Positions 35,535-45,113 of a DNA stretch of 64,000 nucleotides are shown one piece after another. Position numbers and translations under genes: made by a program. This DNA is from an uncultured Bacteroidales bacterium (lineage in GTDB: Bacteria > Bacteroidota > Bacteroidia > Bacteroidales > UBA11471): the NCBI GenBank assembly GCA_947593515.1, contig CANQDQ010000003.1:106855-170854 (forward strand), in the 5' to 3' direction. The notes under the pieces are model-generated. The model did no database searches and was not told where the DNA came from. It worked only from the letters and a program-made list of their open reading frames with translations. How positions within the stretch are numbered: the stretch's first letter is position 1; each line of letters begins with the position of its first letter.

Positions 35535-36788
35535 ATGAAAGATATACGGACAATGAAAGATATGCTGAAAGTTTTCCTGTTGTGTACACTATCGTGTATG
35601 CTCGCCCTGCCGGCGTATGCCGATGGCGACGAGGGGAAAAATATGTTCAACCCCATCACGACGGGCGTAACGACACTGAGTATCGCCCCCGACGCACGCG
35701 GCGGCGGTATGGGCGATTTAGGCGCCGCCACCGACCCCGACGTCAATTCGCAATACTGGAATCCGGCAAAATACGCCTTTGCATTCAGCAGCGCCGGAGT
35801 GGCTTTTTCCTATACGCCATGGCTGCGGAAATTGGTGAACGACATCAATTTGATATATGCAGCAGGTTATTGGAAATTCGGCGGCAACGACTTGCAGGCA
35901 TTGAGTGCATCGTTGCGCTACTTCTCACTGGGTTCTGTACCGCTGTACGACTCGAACAACAACCTGCAAAATACGGTGAATCCGTATGAAATGGCTATCG
36001 ACGTGGGCTATTCGCGCAAACTGGCGGCGTCGTTTTCGATGGGTGTCGTATTCCGATTCATCTATTCCGATATGGGATTCGGCGGACTATCTTCGGCAGA
36101 GGATATGTCGGGTGCAGCGGCTTTCGCCGCCGACATATCCGGCTACCAAACGGTATATCCCATCATCGGTCGCAACGAATGCCAATTCTCGTGGGGATTC
36201 AATATCTCGAACATCGGTTCGAAAGTGTCGTACGACGGCGGTACGAACAGCGCATTCCTGCCGACGAACCTGCGGCTCGGCTTTTCGTTCCTGTTCCCGA
36301 TATACGACTACAACACCATCGCGATAAACTTCGATGCCAACAAACTGTTGGTGCCTGCGGCTCCCCGTCAGAGCGACTATACCTATATCGACGAAGAGGG
36401 CAACACGCAGTACGATATGGAAAAATACGAACAAGCCAAAGAGAATTTCAACAACACGGGTTCCATATCGGGCATATTCAAATCGTTCCACGACGCGCCG
36501 GGCGGATTCAAGGAAGAGATGCAGGAAATCTATTTTTCGGCGGGTCTCGAATACTCCTATAACCGCCGTTTCTTCCTGCGGGCAGGTTACTACTACGAAA
36601 ACAAATACAAGGGCAACCGGCAGTATGCCACTTTCGGTACGGGCTTTTCGCTCAACGTCTTTTCGCTCGATGTCGCCTACGTGCTGGCTACGGCGCAAAG
36701 CAGCCCGCTCGACCAGACGCTGCGCTTCTCGCTGGCGTTCGACATGGACGGCATCAAAAGTTTAATCAATCGCCGGCGCCGCCGGTAA
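35535..36788 (+). CDS. porV: T9SS outer-membrane shuttle protein PorV
   Basis: 417 residues. Signal peptide (LKVFLLCTLSCMLALPAYA), then a FadL-like outer-membrane barrel with the PorV motifs TTLSIAPDARGGGMGDLGAA (about 45-64) and NSQYWNPAKYAFA. PorV receives cargo from the T9SS translocon and works with PorU in the attachment complex. Start ATG 35535 or 35553 (MKDMLKVF). Directly downstream of porU. The last residues are basic (RRRRR), unlike the usual terminal Phe. Confidence 0.93.
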   Translation: MKDIRTMKDMLKVFLLCTLSCMLALPAYADGDEGKNMFNPITTGVTTLSIAPDARGGGMGDLGAATDPDVNSQYWNPAKYAFAFSSAGVAFSYTPWLRKLVNDINLIYAAGYWKFGGNDLQALSASLRYFSLGSVPLYDSNNNLQNTVNPYEMAIDVGYSRKLAASFSMGVVFRFIYSDMGFGGLSSAEDMSGAAAFAADISGYQTVYPIIGRNECQFSWGFNISNIGSKVSYDGGTNSAFLPTNLRLGFSFLFPIYDYNTIAINFDANKLLVPAAPRQSDYTYIDEEGNTQYDMEKYEQAKENFNNTGSISGIFKSFHDAPGGFKEEMQEIYFSAGLEYSYNRRFFLRAGYYYENKYKGNRQYATFGTGFSLNVFSLDVAYVLATAQSSPLDQTLRFSLAFDMDGIKSLINRRRRR

Positions 36789-36800
36789 AAAAGGCAGGAC

Positions 36801-37280
36801 ATGAAAATGCGGGTAGGATTCGGCTTTGATGTTCACCGGTTAGTCGAGGGTCGGGAACTGTGGTTAGGCGGCATACGCATAGAGCATACGCTCGGTTTGC
36901 TGGGACACTCCGACGCCGACGTGCTGATACACGCCTTGTGCGATGCCCTGCTGGGTGCAGCGGCGATGCGCGACATCGGATTTCACTTTCCCGACACCGC
37001 CGACGAATACAAGGGAATCGACAGCAAAATACTGCTGCGCGACACCGTGCAGCTCGTGCGGTCGAAAGGCTGGAAAATAGGCAATGCCGATATTACCGTG
37101 TGCGCTGAACGCCCGAAACTCAATCCCCACATTCCCGCCATGCAGCAATGCCTGTCCGAAGTCATGGGCATCGATGCCGGCGACGTGTCGATAAAAGCCA
37201 CGACGACCGAACGGTTAGGCTTCACGGGACGGGAAGAAGGCATCGCCGCCTATGCCGTCGTGCTGTTGGAAAAATCCTAA
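36801..37280 (+). CDS. ispF: 2-C-methyl-D-erythritol 2,4-cyclodiphosphate synthase
   Basis: 159 residues. IspF closes the cyclodiphosphate ring in the MEP isoprenoid pathway. The zinc ligands are seen as Asp10 and His12 (FGFDVHRL) and His44 (VLIHALCDAL), with LGHSDADV at about 35-42 and the C-terminal ATTTERLGFTGREEGI loop. Length is typical. It starts 12 bases after porV and so is probably transcribed with the T9SS genes, a position not required by its function. Confidence 0.97.
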   Translation: MKMRVGFGFDVHRLVEGRELWLGGIRIEHTLGLLGHSDADVLIHALCDALLGAAAMRDIGFHFPDTADEYKGIDSKILLRDTVQLVRSKGWKIGNADITVCAERPKLNPHIPAMQQCLSEVMGIDAGDVSIKATTTERLGFTGREEGIAAYAVVLLEKS

Positions 37281-37291
37281 AAAACAGAATC

Positions 37292-37933
37292 ATGAAACGT
37301 CTCTTGGGAATACTCCTTGTCTTGTTGTCGGGGACAGCCGCCTTGCAGGCGCAGGGAGGAAGTTCCGTTCCGACAGAACGGTCGGGAGGCGCTGCGATAG
37401 AGTTTGTCGGTGCGGAATGCCCCGACGGCACCGACTTATTTCTGCTCGAAGGTGTACCCGCCAAACTGAATGCCGGCGGAGTGCTGTTTTCCCGCCTTCA
37501 AGAGATAAACGGCCTTTATGCCGACACGCTCGGCATCTATCAGAGCGACAGCCGCTACCTCGCCTACATAAAAGTAAACCGGCAGTTTTACGGTTATTGG
37601 GTTGATGAAGAGCGAATCGGAAAAGCCTACCTATCGACCCTCGTCTCGTTTCCGATGATAAGCCAAATATTTTTGAATGCCGCAAATGCCGGTGCGCAAG
37701 GGGTGAAACTGTTAGTCGATTTCACGCTCTGCATCTACGACCGGCAGAGCGATATGGTACAAATCATGCACCCGTTCCTCTACGCGGCGGAGCAGCCGAA
37801 AAAAGAGCATCGGAAAATACAAATCATGCAGCCCGAAGGGGTGGCTGTCGACTATCCGCTGGTCGATGAAATGCAGACGGCTCTCGCAGCGGAATATGCA
37901 AAAATCTGTCGGGAATACGGTCTTACCCGTTAA
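37292..37933 (+). CDS. Secreted protein of unknown function
   Basis: 213 residues. A signal peptide (KRLLGILLVLLSGTAALQA) is visible. The rest is a mix of beta strands and helices without a family I recognise; HKIQIMQPEGVAVDYPLV and QEINGLYADTLGIYQ are notable segments. It begins 11 bases after ispF and ends convergently 11 bases from the gtrA stop, with no clear terminator between. Confidence 0.75.
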   Translation: MKRLLGILLVLLSGTAALQAQGGSSVPTERSGGAAIEFVGAECPDGTDLFLLEGVPAKLNAGGVLFSRLQEINGLYADTLGIYQSDSRYLAYIKVNRQFYGYWVDEERIGKAYLSTLVSFPMISQIFLNAANAGAQGVKLLVDFTLCIYDRQSDMVQIMHPFLYAAEQPKKEHRKIQIMQPEGVAVDYPLVDEMQTALAAEYAKICREYGLTR

Positions 37934-37944
37934 GTTTCTTCCCG

Positions 37945-38313
37945 TCAGAAATTAAAAAAATAATTCATAAAGAAATTCCAGAACGTAACGACTCCGATTG
38001 CAAAAATTTTGGAGAGATAAAAATTCAGGCGCAGGCGGTCGTTAAGCAGATAGATGACGGCATTATTGATGAGCAGACCGATAAGCGATATACCGATAAA
38101 ACTCAGGTATTGCGCCGCTATGGCGGGGTCGTCGCTCTCAAAAGTCCAGATGCGGTTGAGCAGATAATTACTCGTAGCAGCGCAAATGAACCCCGTGGAA
38201 TTGGCGATGTATTTGTTCAGGCGGCAGATTTCTTTCAAAAACCACGTAATGCCGAAATCGACAAAAACGCCGGAGCCTCCGACGACACAGAATTTTATGA
38301 ATTGCCAAATCAT
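37945..38313 (-). CDS. GtrA family membrane protein
   Basis: 122 residues with four predicted transmembrane helices (about 3-24, 35-52, 73-90 and 98-118). N-terminal FIKFCVVGGSGVFVDFGITW and ATSNYLLNRIWTF match GtrA-like proteins, which flip or help transfer polyprenyl-linked sugars. It lies 9 bases after the GT39-like transferase, so the two probably act together on a lipid-linked sugar. Confidence 0.9.
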   Translation of the reverse strand: MIWQFIKFCVVGGSGVFVDFGITWFLKEICRLNKYIANSTGFICAATSNYLLNRIWTFESDDPAIAAQYLSFIGISLIGLLINNAVIYLLNDRLRLNFYLSKIFAIGVVTFWNFFMNYFFNF

Positions 38314-38322
38314 AGTTGTCCG

Positions 38323-40017
38323 TTATTTTATTTCCACTTTTCTTCGTGGAGAATTGTACCAAAATGCAAGGGGCTGACGATGAAAGGCAAATCCCGAATC
38401 ATACGTCTTGCACGGAATATCGTCGGGCATGGGAACCGTTACCGTCGCCACCGACGACGAAGCAGCCGGCAGCAGAAGCGACAAATCCACCGGCAGGGCA
38501 AATCTCAATTTCTTGGCAGAGAGCAGGAAAAGCAGTTCCGTATCTTCTCCGCCGACAGTGATATCATACGGATAAGGATTGACAAACGTCAGCGTGCAAC
38601 GCAGTGTGTCGCCCCTATGAAGAAGGGTATCGCCGCCGGTATAAGTCATCTCGACAAGGCGCACCGGTTGAAAATCATCGACAGGGGTATATACGAATTT
38701 ACGCCCGTTCGCCAACAGCACTTCGTTTTCTTTCAACGGTTCGCCGTCGACTTTTTCCAAAGAGCCGCTTAAAATATCTTTACCGATGAAACGGGTATCG
38801 TCGTCGCGGAACTGCCATTGGCTGGTGCGGTAGAAGAAATCGGGCTGGCAATAGGCTTCTCCGCCCGTATAGAAAATATACTTCGATGCAATGGCATAAC
38901 TACCGCCAAACACGACGGGACGCCCGTCGGCAACTGCGGCGACGGATTCAAACGACGATCGGTTGTCGAATATCTCGAAACGGATATGCAGCGGATTCCA
39001 TACCATCTCTACCCGCATCAACAGAGCAAGTGCAATGGTTATCCAGCCTACGGTCATGGCATATTTCCTCACGCGGGCCGTCCGTTCCTGCTGCGACAGA
39101 TAACGGAATAGCACGAATATCAACCCAAATGCGGCAACGATGAGCCACTGCGGCTGCACACGCCCTTTGAATGTGGAAACAGTGAAAAACAGGAAAAAGA
39201 GTATCGGCAGCCAATAGAGCGCCCGCTCGACGGCATTTTGCGGCTTGACGTGTTTCCACGCCATAAAATAAAGCGGGAAAAGAAGGGGATTGAACACGGC
39301 AACGGTATTGAGCAGGTGTTCCGTGATGTTGGAAAAGTGAAATATGCCATTACGATCGTGCAAGTGATAGGAGAATGATACCCACCCGTTGGCGTCCTGC
39401 CAAAAGAGATGCGGCAGGATAAGAAGCAGAGCGATGATACCGCCCAAATACAAGCGGGGACGCAGCAGCAAACGCGGATTGACGGCAACGGAAAAGAGTA
39501 CGACCAAAGCCCCGTGATATTTGCTGTATGCCATCAGCGCCATGGAGATGCCGAGCAAAAGAGTGTCGAGCCACGTATCGTGTTCGGCGAAACGTTTGAA
39601 ACAGAGCAAAAAGAGGGCGGCAGTAAGCAGCAGAGGCACATCGGGCACGGCAAGAAATCCGTAAAGCTCCAAAATGGGAAGAGCCGCAGAGAGGACGACA
39701 AATAGGCAAGCATCGTGGCAGTCGGCTTCGGCAGGGCGAATGATGCGCCACAATATCCACAGATAGAGAGGCTGTGCCAGCGTGAAGAAAAAGCGCACAC
39801 CTATTTCACCGCCGAGAAAACGTCCTGCGGCAATGAGCCATGCCGTCATGGGCGGGTGGTCGAAATAGCCCCAGTCGGGTCGGGCGGCAAACATGTAATA
39901 ATAGGCTTCGTCGTGCGCCAGTTCGGTGAATGCCGCCTGCCACAGATTGACGAGCCACCACAGGAGCAAAGCTCCGAGCACATAACTGTCTGCCGTTTTT
40001 ATGCTGCGTACTTTCAT
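38323..40017 (-). CDS. Dolichyl/polyprenyl-phosphate-mannose-type glycosyltransferase (GT39/ArnT-like)
   Basis: 564 residues. About a dozen hydrophobic helices in residues 15-400, with the first loop motif LAHDEAYYYMFAARPDWGYF at about 33-52 (the DE pair typical of GT39/GT83 enzymes that use polyprenyl-phosphate sugars). A soluble C-terminal domain of about 150 residues follows (DRSSFESVAAVADGRPVVF...). It should add a sugar or aminosugar to a surface glycan or lipid A. It begins at the base before the cdaA stop codon. Confidence 0.88.
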   Translation of the reverse strand: MKVRSIKTADSYVLGALLLWWLVNLWQAAFTELAHDEAYYYMFAARPDWGYFDHPPMTAWLIAAGRFLGGEIGVRFFFTLAQPLYLWILWRIIRPAEADCHDACLFVVLSAALPILELYGFLAVPDVPLLLTAALFLLCFKRFAEHDTWLDTLLLGISMALMAYSKYHGALVVLFSVAVNPRLLLRPRLYLGGIIALLLILPHLFWQDANGWVSFSYHLHDRNGIFHFSNITEHLLNTVAVFNPLLFPLYFMAWKHVKPQNAVERALYWLPILFFLFFTVSTFKGRVQPQWLIVAAFGLIFVLFRYLSQQERTARVRKYAMTVGWITIALALLMRVEMVWNPLHIRFEIFDNRSSFESVAAVADGRPVVFGGSYAIASKYIFYTGGEAYCQPDFFYRTSQWQFRDDDTRFIGKDILSGSLEKVDGEPLKENEVLLANGRKFVYTPVDDFQPVRLVEMTYTGGDTLLHRGDTLRCTLTFVNPYPYDITVGGEDTELLFLLSAKKLRFALPVDLSLLLPAASSSVATVTVPMPDDIPCKTYDSGFAFHRQPLAFWYNSPRRKVEIK

Positions 40018-40782
40018 TTACCGGGCGGTGGTGAGAATCTGTTCCAATTCTTTGGTCGAAAGGCGCAATTTGAAACGTCCGTCCATAGCGACCGAAATGT
40101 TGCCCGTTTCTTCGGAAACAACGATGGATATGGCGTCGGTTTCCTGCGAAACACCCAGTGCCGCACGATGCCGCAAGCCCAGCGATTTGGGAATGTCGAG
40201 GCTGTGCGATACGGGCAATATGCAGCCGGCGGAAACGATGCGGTTGTCGGCGATAATCATGGCGCCGTCGTGCAGCGGACTGTTTTTGAAAAAGATGTTT
40301 TCGATAAGGCGGGGATTGATGTCGGCATTGATGCGGTCGCCGGTACGTTCGTAGGCAGCCAGCGGCATGTTCCGCTCGATGATGATAAGGGCACCCACTT
40401 TTCCTCGTGAAAGGTTAATGCAGGCATAAATGACAGGAGCTATATAGGCGCGATTCTCCTCTTTCTCCTTTGCGGGTAAGATGAAGTCGAAAAGGAAGCG
40501 CCACCGCTTGTGCGACCCGAGCCCGACAAGAAACTGCCGTATCTCATCGTGAAAAAGTATGACCAGTATGATGACGCCCACGCTCACGAGTTTGTCCATA
40601 ATCGCCCCGATAAGCCGCATATCGAGTATGCGGGTTACGACTATCCACACACCGATGAATATCAGCACGCCGATGAATATGTTTATCGAGCCGGAGTCTT
40701 TCATCAGCCGGTAAAGGCTGTACAGCAGCACTGCGACGATGAGAATGTCGAGAATGTCTTTGATGCCGAAATATGCGAACAT
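40018..40782 (-). CDS. cdaA: Diadenylate cyclase CdaA
   Basis: 254 residues. Three N-terminal transmembrane helices (about 10-27, 34-52 and 64-80) are followed by the DisA_N domain. Catalytic motifs DGA (172-174, SPLHDGAMII) and RHR (204-206, LRHRAALG) are both intact, so it should make cyclic di-AMP from two ATP. Directly 2 bases downstream of folP. c-di-AMP controls potassium and cell-wall balance. Confidence 0.95.
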   Translation of the reverse strand: MFAYFGIKDILDILIVAVLLYSLYRLMKDSGSINIFIGVLIFIGVWIVVTRILDMRLIGAIMDKLVSVGVIILVILFHDEIRQFLVGLGSHKRWRFLFDFILPAKEKEENRAYIAPVIYACINLSRGKVGALIIIERNMPLAAYERTGDRINADINPRLIENIFFKNSPLHDGAMIIADNRIVSAGCILPVSHSLDIPKSLGLRHRAALGVSQETDAISIVVSEETGNISVAMDGRFKLRLSTKELEQILTTAR

Positions 40783-40784
40783 GA

Positions 40785-41642
40785 TTATGCCATGAATGTT
40801 TTGGTTACGATTTTGACGGTTTCGACTGCCGCACGCACGTCGTGTACCCGCAGTATTTTAGCCCCGCCCGCAAGGGCGAAGGTATGGAGGGCGGTCGTGC
40901 CGTTGAGCGACTCATCGGGCGTGCAGTCCAGCAGCTTATATATCATCGACTTGCGCGATACGCCTACCAGCAGCGGCAGCCCCAGCGCGTGCAGTTCGGG
41001 GAGGCGGTGCAGCAGGGTATAGTTTCCGTCGAGAGATTTTCCGAATCCGAATCCCGGGTCGAGTATGATGTCGCACACGCCAAGCCGGTGCAGGCGGTCT
41101 ATCCGTTCGACGAAGTATGCCGTAATGTCTGCCATGAGGTCGGCATAGTCGGTCTGTTGCTGCATGACTTGGGGGGTGCCCCGCATATGCGTAAGGATAT
41201 ACGGCACTTTGCATTCGGCAACGACAGAGAACATTTCGCTGTCCAACTCCCCGCCGGAAATGTCGTTCACGATTTGCACGCCGTACTCCCGAATGCTCCA
41301 GCGGGCGATTTCCGCACGAAACGTATCGACCGACACAACGGCGTCGGGGCAGTTTTTCCGCACGAGCGAAAGGGCGCGGTCGAGCCGCCGCCACTCCTCC
41401 TCCGCAGAAATATGCTCCGCACCCGGGCGCGAAGAGTACGCCCCGATGTCTATCATATCGCCCCCTTCGTCGATAATGGCACGGGCGCGCGCCGCAATGG
41501 CGGCATCGTCGCCGCACCGGCTTCCGGCATAGAAAGAGTCGGGCGTAACGTTGAGTATGCCCATGACCAAAGGTCGGTCGAGCGGCAACAGCTTACCGTT
41601 GATATTCAAGGCGAAAGATGAAAAACACTCAGGTCGTATCAT
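40785..41642 (-). CDS. folP: Dihydropteroate synthase
   Basis: 285 residues. Joins p-aminobenzoate and the pterin pyrophosphate in folate synthesis. The signature MGILNVTPDSFYAGS is at about 28-42; GGDMIDIGAYSSRPGA at 61-76; CDIILDPGFGFGK at about 190; LVGVSRKSMI near 223; LRVHDVRAAVE at the C-terminus. Normal length. It precedes cdaA as in other Bacteroidota. Confidence 0.97.
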   Translation of the reverse strand: MIRPECFSSFALNINGKLLPLDRPLVMGILNVTPDSFYAGSRCGDDAAIAARARAIIDEGGDMIDIGAYSSRPGAEHISAEEEWRRLDRALSLVRKNCPDAVVSVDTFRAEIARWSIREYGVQIVNDISGGELDSEMFSVVAECKVPYILTHMRGTPQVMQQQTDYADLMADITAYFVERIDRLHRLGVCDIILDPGFGFGKSLDGNYTLLHRLPELHALGLPLLVGVSRKSMIYKLLDCTPDESLNGTTALHTFALAGGAKILRVHDVRAAVETVKIVTKTFMA

Positions 41643-41720
41643 TCGATAAAAGAGTCGAAATCTATTTTTCGACGAAGATACTTTTTTTCAGTGAAAAATA
41701 CACCTTCCGAGAGGGAGATT

Positions 41721-42008
41721 TTATTTCGGAATGTCGTTTTCGCGTTCTATCGGCTGCAAATTCTGCCGGCGCGGCGTATAGGTTTTCGCCTTTTTCGGGG
41801 CGGGTGTCGAAGCGGGACGCTCGAGCTGCCGTTCAAAAGCGGGGACTTCTTTTTCTATCCATACGGTGTCGCTCAGCGTTACGACCTCGCTCCGGCGCAC
41901 ATAAGTGCGAACGGCAACGGTCGCCGCAATGGCGACAAGCAGCACGATGACGGCGATGCGCTCGCCGCGTGTAAAATACCACAGTCGCTGCCGGTCGTCG
42001 TGTATCAT
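41721..42008 (-). CDS. Small single-pass membrane protein, unknown function
   Basis: 95 residues. One transmembrane helix at about 18-34 (IAVIVLLVAIAATVAVR), then a Pro/Lys/Arg-rich tail (PAPKKAKTYTPRRQ). It starts 1 base after the transporter stop at 42010 and precedes folP by 78 bases, so it belongs to the same operon. Some FtsL-like proteins have this shape, but no link is visible. Confidence 0.72.
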   Translation of the reverse strand: MIHDDRQRLWYFTRGERIAVIVLLVAIAATVAVRTYVRRSEVVTLSDTVWIEKEVPAFERQLERPASTPAPKKAKTYTPRRQNLQPIERENDIPK

Positions 42009-42009
42009 G

Positions 42010-43359
42010 TCAAAAGACTTTCAGTCCCGACAAAAATATTAAAAATATGGCAACGGGAGCAACAAAACGCAGACAAAACATCAACGGGGCGTAGTAATAG
42101 CGCGTCGCGCCCTTTACATCGGACGATAATTCCCGCAGAACGAAGCGGCGGTTGAGTTTCCAGCCCACGAATATCGAGATGAAAAGTCCGCCGGCAGGCA
42201 GCAGGATATTCGACGAAAGGAAATCGCAGAAATCGAATATCGTAAGTCCGAAAAGGCGTATGTCATTGAGTACGCCGAATGAAAGGGAACAGAGCGTCGC
42301 CAGCACGAGGTAGATGCACGTCATGACGGTGGTGGCTTTATGGCGCGAATAGCGGAACGTGTCTTGCAGATAGGCAACGGATACTTCGCTCAACGAGATA
42401 GTGGAAGTGAGCGCCGCCAGCGACACCAGCACGAAGAACAGCGACGACCACAGCCACCCCAACGGCATCTGGACAAAGAGATTGGGAAGAGTGATGAATA
42501 TCAGTTCCGGTCCCTGCGAAGGGCTGATGCCGAAAGTAAACACGGTGGGGAAGATGAGTATTCCGGCAAGTATGGCAACGAGGGTGTCGAACACGCCGAC
42601 GGTAAGGGTAACCCGCCCCAGCCCCGTATCGGCGGAGTAGTAAGAGGAATACGTGAGAAGTATGCCCATGCCTACGCTCATGGAGAAAAACGCCTGCCCC
42701 ATTGCCCGCAATATCGTGTCGGCAGTGATTTTGGAGAAGTCGGGGTGAAAAAGGAAACGCATACCGTCGCCGAATCCGGGCAGGAAAACGGAGCGTATGC
42801 AGAAAATTATCAAAATGACGAAAAGCAGCGGCATCAGTATGTTCGAGGCTTTTTCTATGCCTTTATTGACTCCGCGCGCCAAAATGACATGATTGATGAG
42901 AATAAAGAGCACGACCCATATCAGCGGTTTCAACGGCGAGGTAATGAAGCGATTGAATCCGGCGGTAAATTCTTCGGCGGAACGGAACGACATGCCGCCC
43001 GGCGTGAGCGACTGTACGACGTATTCGAGCGACCAACCGGAAATGACAAAGTAAAAACCGACGATAATCACCGGAGCGGAGATGCAGATGTAGCCGATGA
43101 TTTTCCACCAACTGTTCGGGGCCAGTTTGCTGAATGCGTGCGAGGCATTGGTGCGGGCGCCGCGCCCGATGATAAACTCGGCCAGCATGACCGGCATGGC
43201 AAGTACAAGCACGCACACGATGTAAACGAGAATGAATGCGCCGCCTCCGTTCTGCCCTGTTTCGTAGGGGAATCGCCAAATATTGCCCAAGCCGATGGAG
43301 GAGCCGGCTGTCGCGGCAATGACGCCTAATTTCGTATTGAAAGAGGCTCGTTTTTCCAT
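42010..43359 (-). CDS. Sodium-dependent transporter (SNF/LeuT family)
   Basis: 449 residues with about 11-12 transmembrane helices. N-terminal KLGVIAATAGSSIGLGNIWRFP (with the conserved Gly and Arg of helix 1) and ETGQNGGGAFILVYI are diagnostic of the neurotransmitter:sodium symporter family, so it likely imports an amino acid with Na+. A longer frame runs to 43764 but crosses the transcript terminator and rplQ; I place the start at ATG 43357-43359. It heads the minus-strand operon through gtrA. Confidence 0.93.
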   Translation of the reverse strand: MEKRASFNTKLGVIAATAGSSIGLGNIWRFPYETGQNGGGAFILVYIVCVLVLAMPVMLAEFIIGRGARTNASHAFSKLAPNSWWKIIGYICISAPVIIVGFYFVISGWSLEYVVQSLTPGGMSFRSAEEFTAGFNRFITSPLKPLIWVVLFILINHVILARGVNKGIEKASNILMPLLFVILIIFCIRSVFLPGFGDGMRFLFHPDFSKITADTILRAMGQAFFSMSVGMGILLTYSSYYSADTGLGRVTLTVGVFDTLVAILAGILIFPTVFTFGISPSQGPELIFITLPNLFVQMPLGWLWSSLFFVLVSLAALTSTISLSEVSVAYLQDTFRYSRHKATTVMTCIYLVLATLCSLSFGVLNDIRLFGLTIFDFCDFLSSNILLPAGGLFISIFVGWKLNRRFVLRELSSDVKGATRYYYAPLMFCLRFVAPVAIFLIFLSGLKVF

Positions 43360-43384
43360 ATTGCAATTCTGCTTTTGTCGAATG

Positions 43385-43414
43385 CAAAAGTAATATTTTT
43401 TATCTATAAAACAA
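43385..43414 (-). promoter_or_regulatory. Promoter of the transporter-folP-cdaA operon
   Basis: On the minus strand TTG (43412-43414) and TACTTTTG (43385-43392) are 19 bases apart. The ATG is 25 bases downstream. Confidence 0.7.
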
Positions 43415-43500
43415 TATTTTCTGAATTTCCCATTGTTTCGGCTATGAAAATATTTATTTATGTAAGATACTTTCCCGTTTTCGGGTATTCTGCCGGCATC

Positions 43501-43541
43501 AAAAAGCAAGCGAGGCATATCCCTTACGGGGTATGCCTCGC
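43501..43541 (-). terminator. Terminator of the ribosomal protein cluster
   Basis: A GCGAGGCATACCCC / GGGATATGCCTCGC stem (one mismatch) with loop GTAA, followed on the minus strand by TTGCTTTTT. It lies 23 bases past the rplQ stop, so it closes the 18-kb cluster. Confidence 0.9.
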
Positions 43542-43564
43542 TCTCTATCACAAAGCTATGATTT

Positions 43565-44107
43565 TTACTTTTCTGCGTTTTCAGCCGGTTTCTCTGCCGG
43601 TTCGGCGGGAGCGGCAGGCTCTGCCGCAGGTGCTGCGGTTTCAGCAGGAGCTGCGGGAGCTTCGACAGGAGCAGCCGTTTCGGCAACCATGCTCTTTTTC
43701 GAGCGGCGGGTGCGCGTTTTCTTGGGAGCTTTTTCTTTGAGCATGTTTTCGTTGTAATCGACAAGCTCTATAAAGCAGGTTTTAGCGTTGTCGCCGAGGC
43801 GATTGCCCGTTTTGAGAATGCGGGTGTATCCGCCCGGGCGGTCGGCAACTTTTTCTGCAATGTTTTTGAAAAGCTCGGTTACGGCTTCTTTGCTCCGCAA
43901 ATAGCTGAATACGACACGGCGCGATGCGGTCGAATCTTCTTTGGAACGATTGATCAGCGGCTCTACATATACCCGCAGGGCTTTGGCTTTTGCCAACGTG
44001 GTAAAGATTCTTTTGTGGAGAATCAACGAAGTCGCCATATTGGACAGCAGGGCATCTCTATGCGCTTTGGAGCGTCCCAAGTGGTTGAATTTCTTATTGT
44101 GTCTCAT
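43565..44107 (-). CDS. rplQ: Ribosomal protein L17
   Basis: 180 residues. Core L17 ([20 protein letters not shown], to about residue 130) with an Ala/Pro/Glu-rich C-terminal tail ([16 protein letters not shown]) that lengthens it by about 50 residues over the E. coli protein (127). Such tails are seen in Bacteroidota and probably extend from the ribosome. Last gene of the alpha section, just before the terminator. Confidence 0.97.
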   Translation of the reverse strand: MRHNKKFNHLGRSKAHRDALLSNMATSLILHKRIFTTLAKAKALRVYVEPLINRSKEDSTASRRVVFSYLRSKEAVTELFKNIAEKVADRPGGYTRILKTGNRLGDNAKTCFIELVDYNENMLKEKAPKKTRTRRSKKSMVAETAAPVEAPAAPAETAAPAAEPAAPAEPAEKPAENAEK

Positions 44108-44110
44108 CTT

Positions 44111-45103
44111 TTACTCTTTTTCTAATTTATACTTTGAAATATCCATTCCAAACGAGAGATTGAGGCTTGCCAACAATTCATCGAGTTCGGTGAGCGATTT
44201 GCGACCGAAGTTGCGGAATTTCAGCAGGTCGGTCTTGTTGAATACCACCAGTTCGCCGAGCGTCTCGACATCTGCCGATTTGAGGCAATTGAGAGCGCGC
44301 ACGGAGAGGTCCATATCCACCAGCTTGGTTTTGAGCAGCTGGCGCATATGCAATACTTCTTCGTCGAATTCTTCGTTGCCGTCGGCATCGTTCGTTTCGA
44401 GCGCGATTTTCTCGTCGGAGAAGAGCATGAAGTGGTAAATCAATATTTTGGCAGCTTCTTTCAAAGCGTCTTTGGGGTGGATAGAGCCGTCGGTCGTGAT
44501 TTCGAGAATCAGTTTCTCGTAGTCGGTCTTCTGCTCTACACGGAAGTTTTCCGAAATATATTTCACATTGCGGATAGGCGTGAAGATGGAATCGATGGCA
44601 ATCAAATCGACGGGGTCACCCGGGTTCTGGTTTTCTTCAGCCGGAACATAGCCGCGACCTTTGTTGATATTGATTTCGATCTGGAAGTTCGCGCTGGTAT
44701 CCATGTTGCAGATGACCAACTCGGGATTAAGCACTTCAAATCCGGTCAGGTGTTTGCCTATATCGCCGGCTTTGAACACATCGGTTCCCGACACGGAAAT
44801 CGATACTTTTTCGGTCTCGATTTCTTCTACGATTTGTTTGAGTCTCACCTTTTTGAGGTTGAGAATGATATTGGTTACATCTTCGATGACGCCCGGTATG
44901 GTCGAGAACTCATGTTCTACGCCGCTGATGCGAATAGACGTGATTGCGAATCCTTCGAGAGAGTTGAGCAGGATACGGCGCAAAGCGTTACCGATGGTAA
45001 CGGCGTAGCCCGGTTCCAAAGGACGAAATTCAAATCTACCGAAAAAAGCGTCAGCCTCAAGCATGAGGACTTTATCGGGTTTTTGAAATGCTAATATCGC
45101 CAT
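44111..45103 (-). CDS. rpoA: RNA polymerase alpha subunit
   Basis: 330 residues. The N-terminal dimerisation domain has [21 protein letters not shown] (residues 31-51). The C-terminal domain (about 250-310) holds the helix-hairpin [20 protein letters not shown] and [17 protein letters not shown] that touch DNA UP-elements and activators. It lies 10 bases past rpsD and 3 bases before rplQ in the usual alpha order. Confidence 0.98.
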   Translation of the reverse strand: MAILAFQKPDKVLMLEADAFFGRFEFRPLEPGYAVTIGNALRRILLNSLEGFAITSIRISGVEHEFSTIPGVIEDVTNIILNLKKVRLKQIVEEIETEKVSISVSGTDVFKAGDIGKHLTGFEVLNPELVICNMDTSANFQIEININKGRGYVPAEENQNPGDPVDLIAIDSIFTPIRNVKYISENFRVEQKTDYEKLILEITTDGSIHPKDALKEAAKILIYHFMLFSDEKIALETNDADGNEEFDEEVLHMRQLLKTKLVDMDLSVRALNCLKSADVETLGELVVFNKTDLLKFRNFGRKSLTELDELLASLNLSFGMDISKYKLEKE

Positions 45104-45113
45104 GAATCAATTA

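Noticed and set aside
42010..43764. 584-residue version of the Na+-dependent transporter starting at 43764
   Set aside because: The extension crosses the cluster terminator and overlaps rplQ in another frame, and a promoter and ATG fit the start at 43359.
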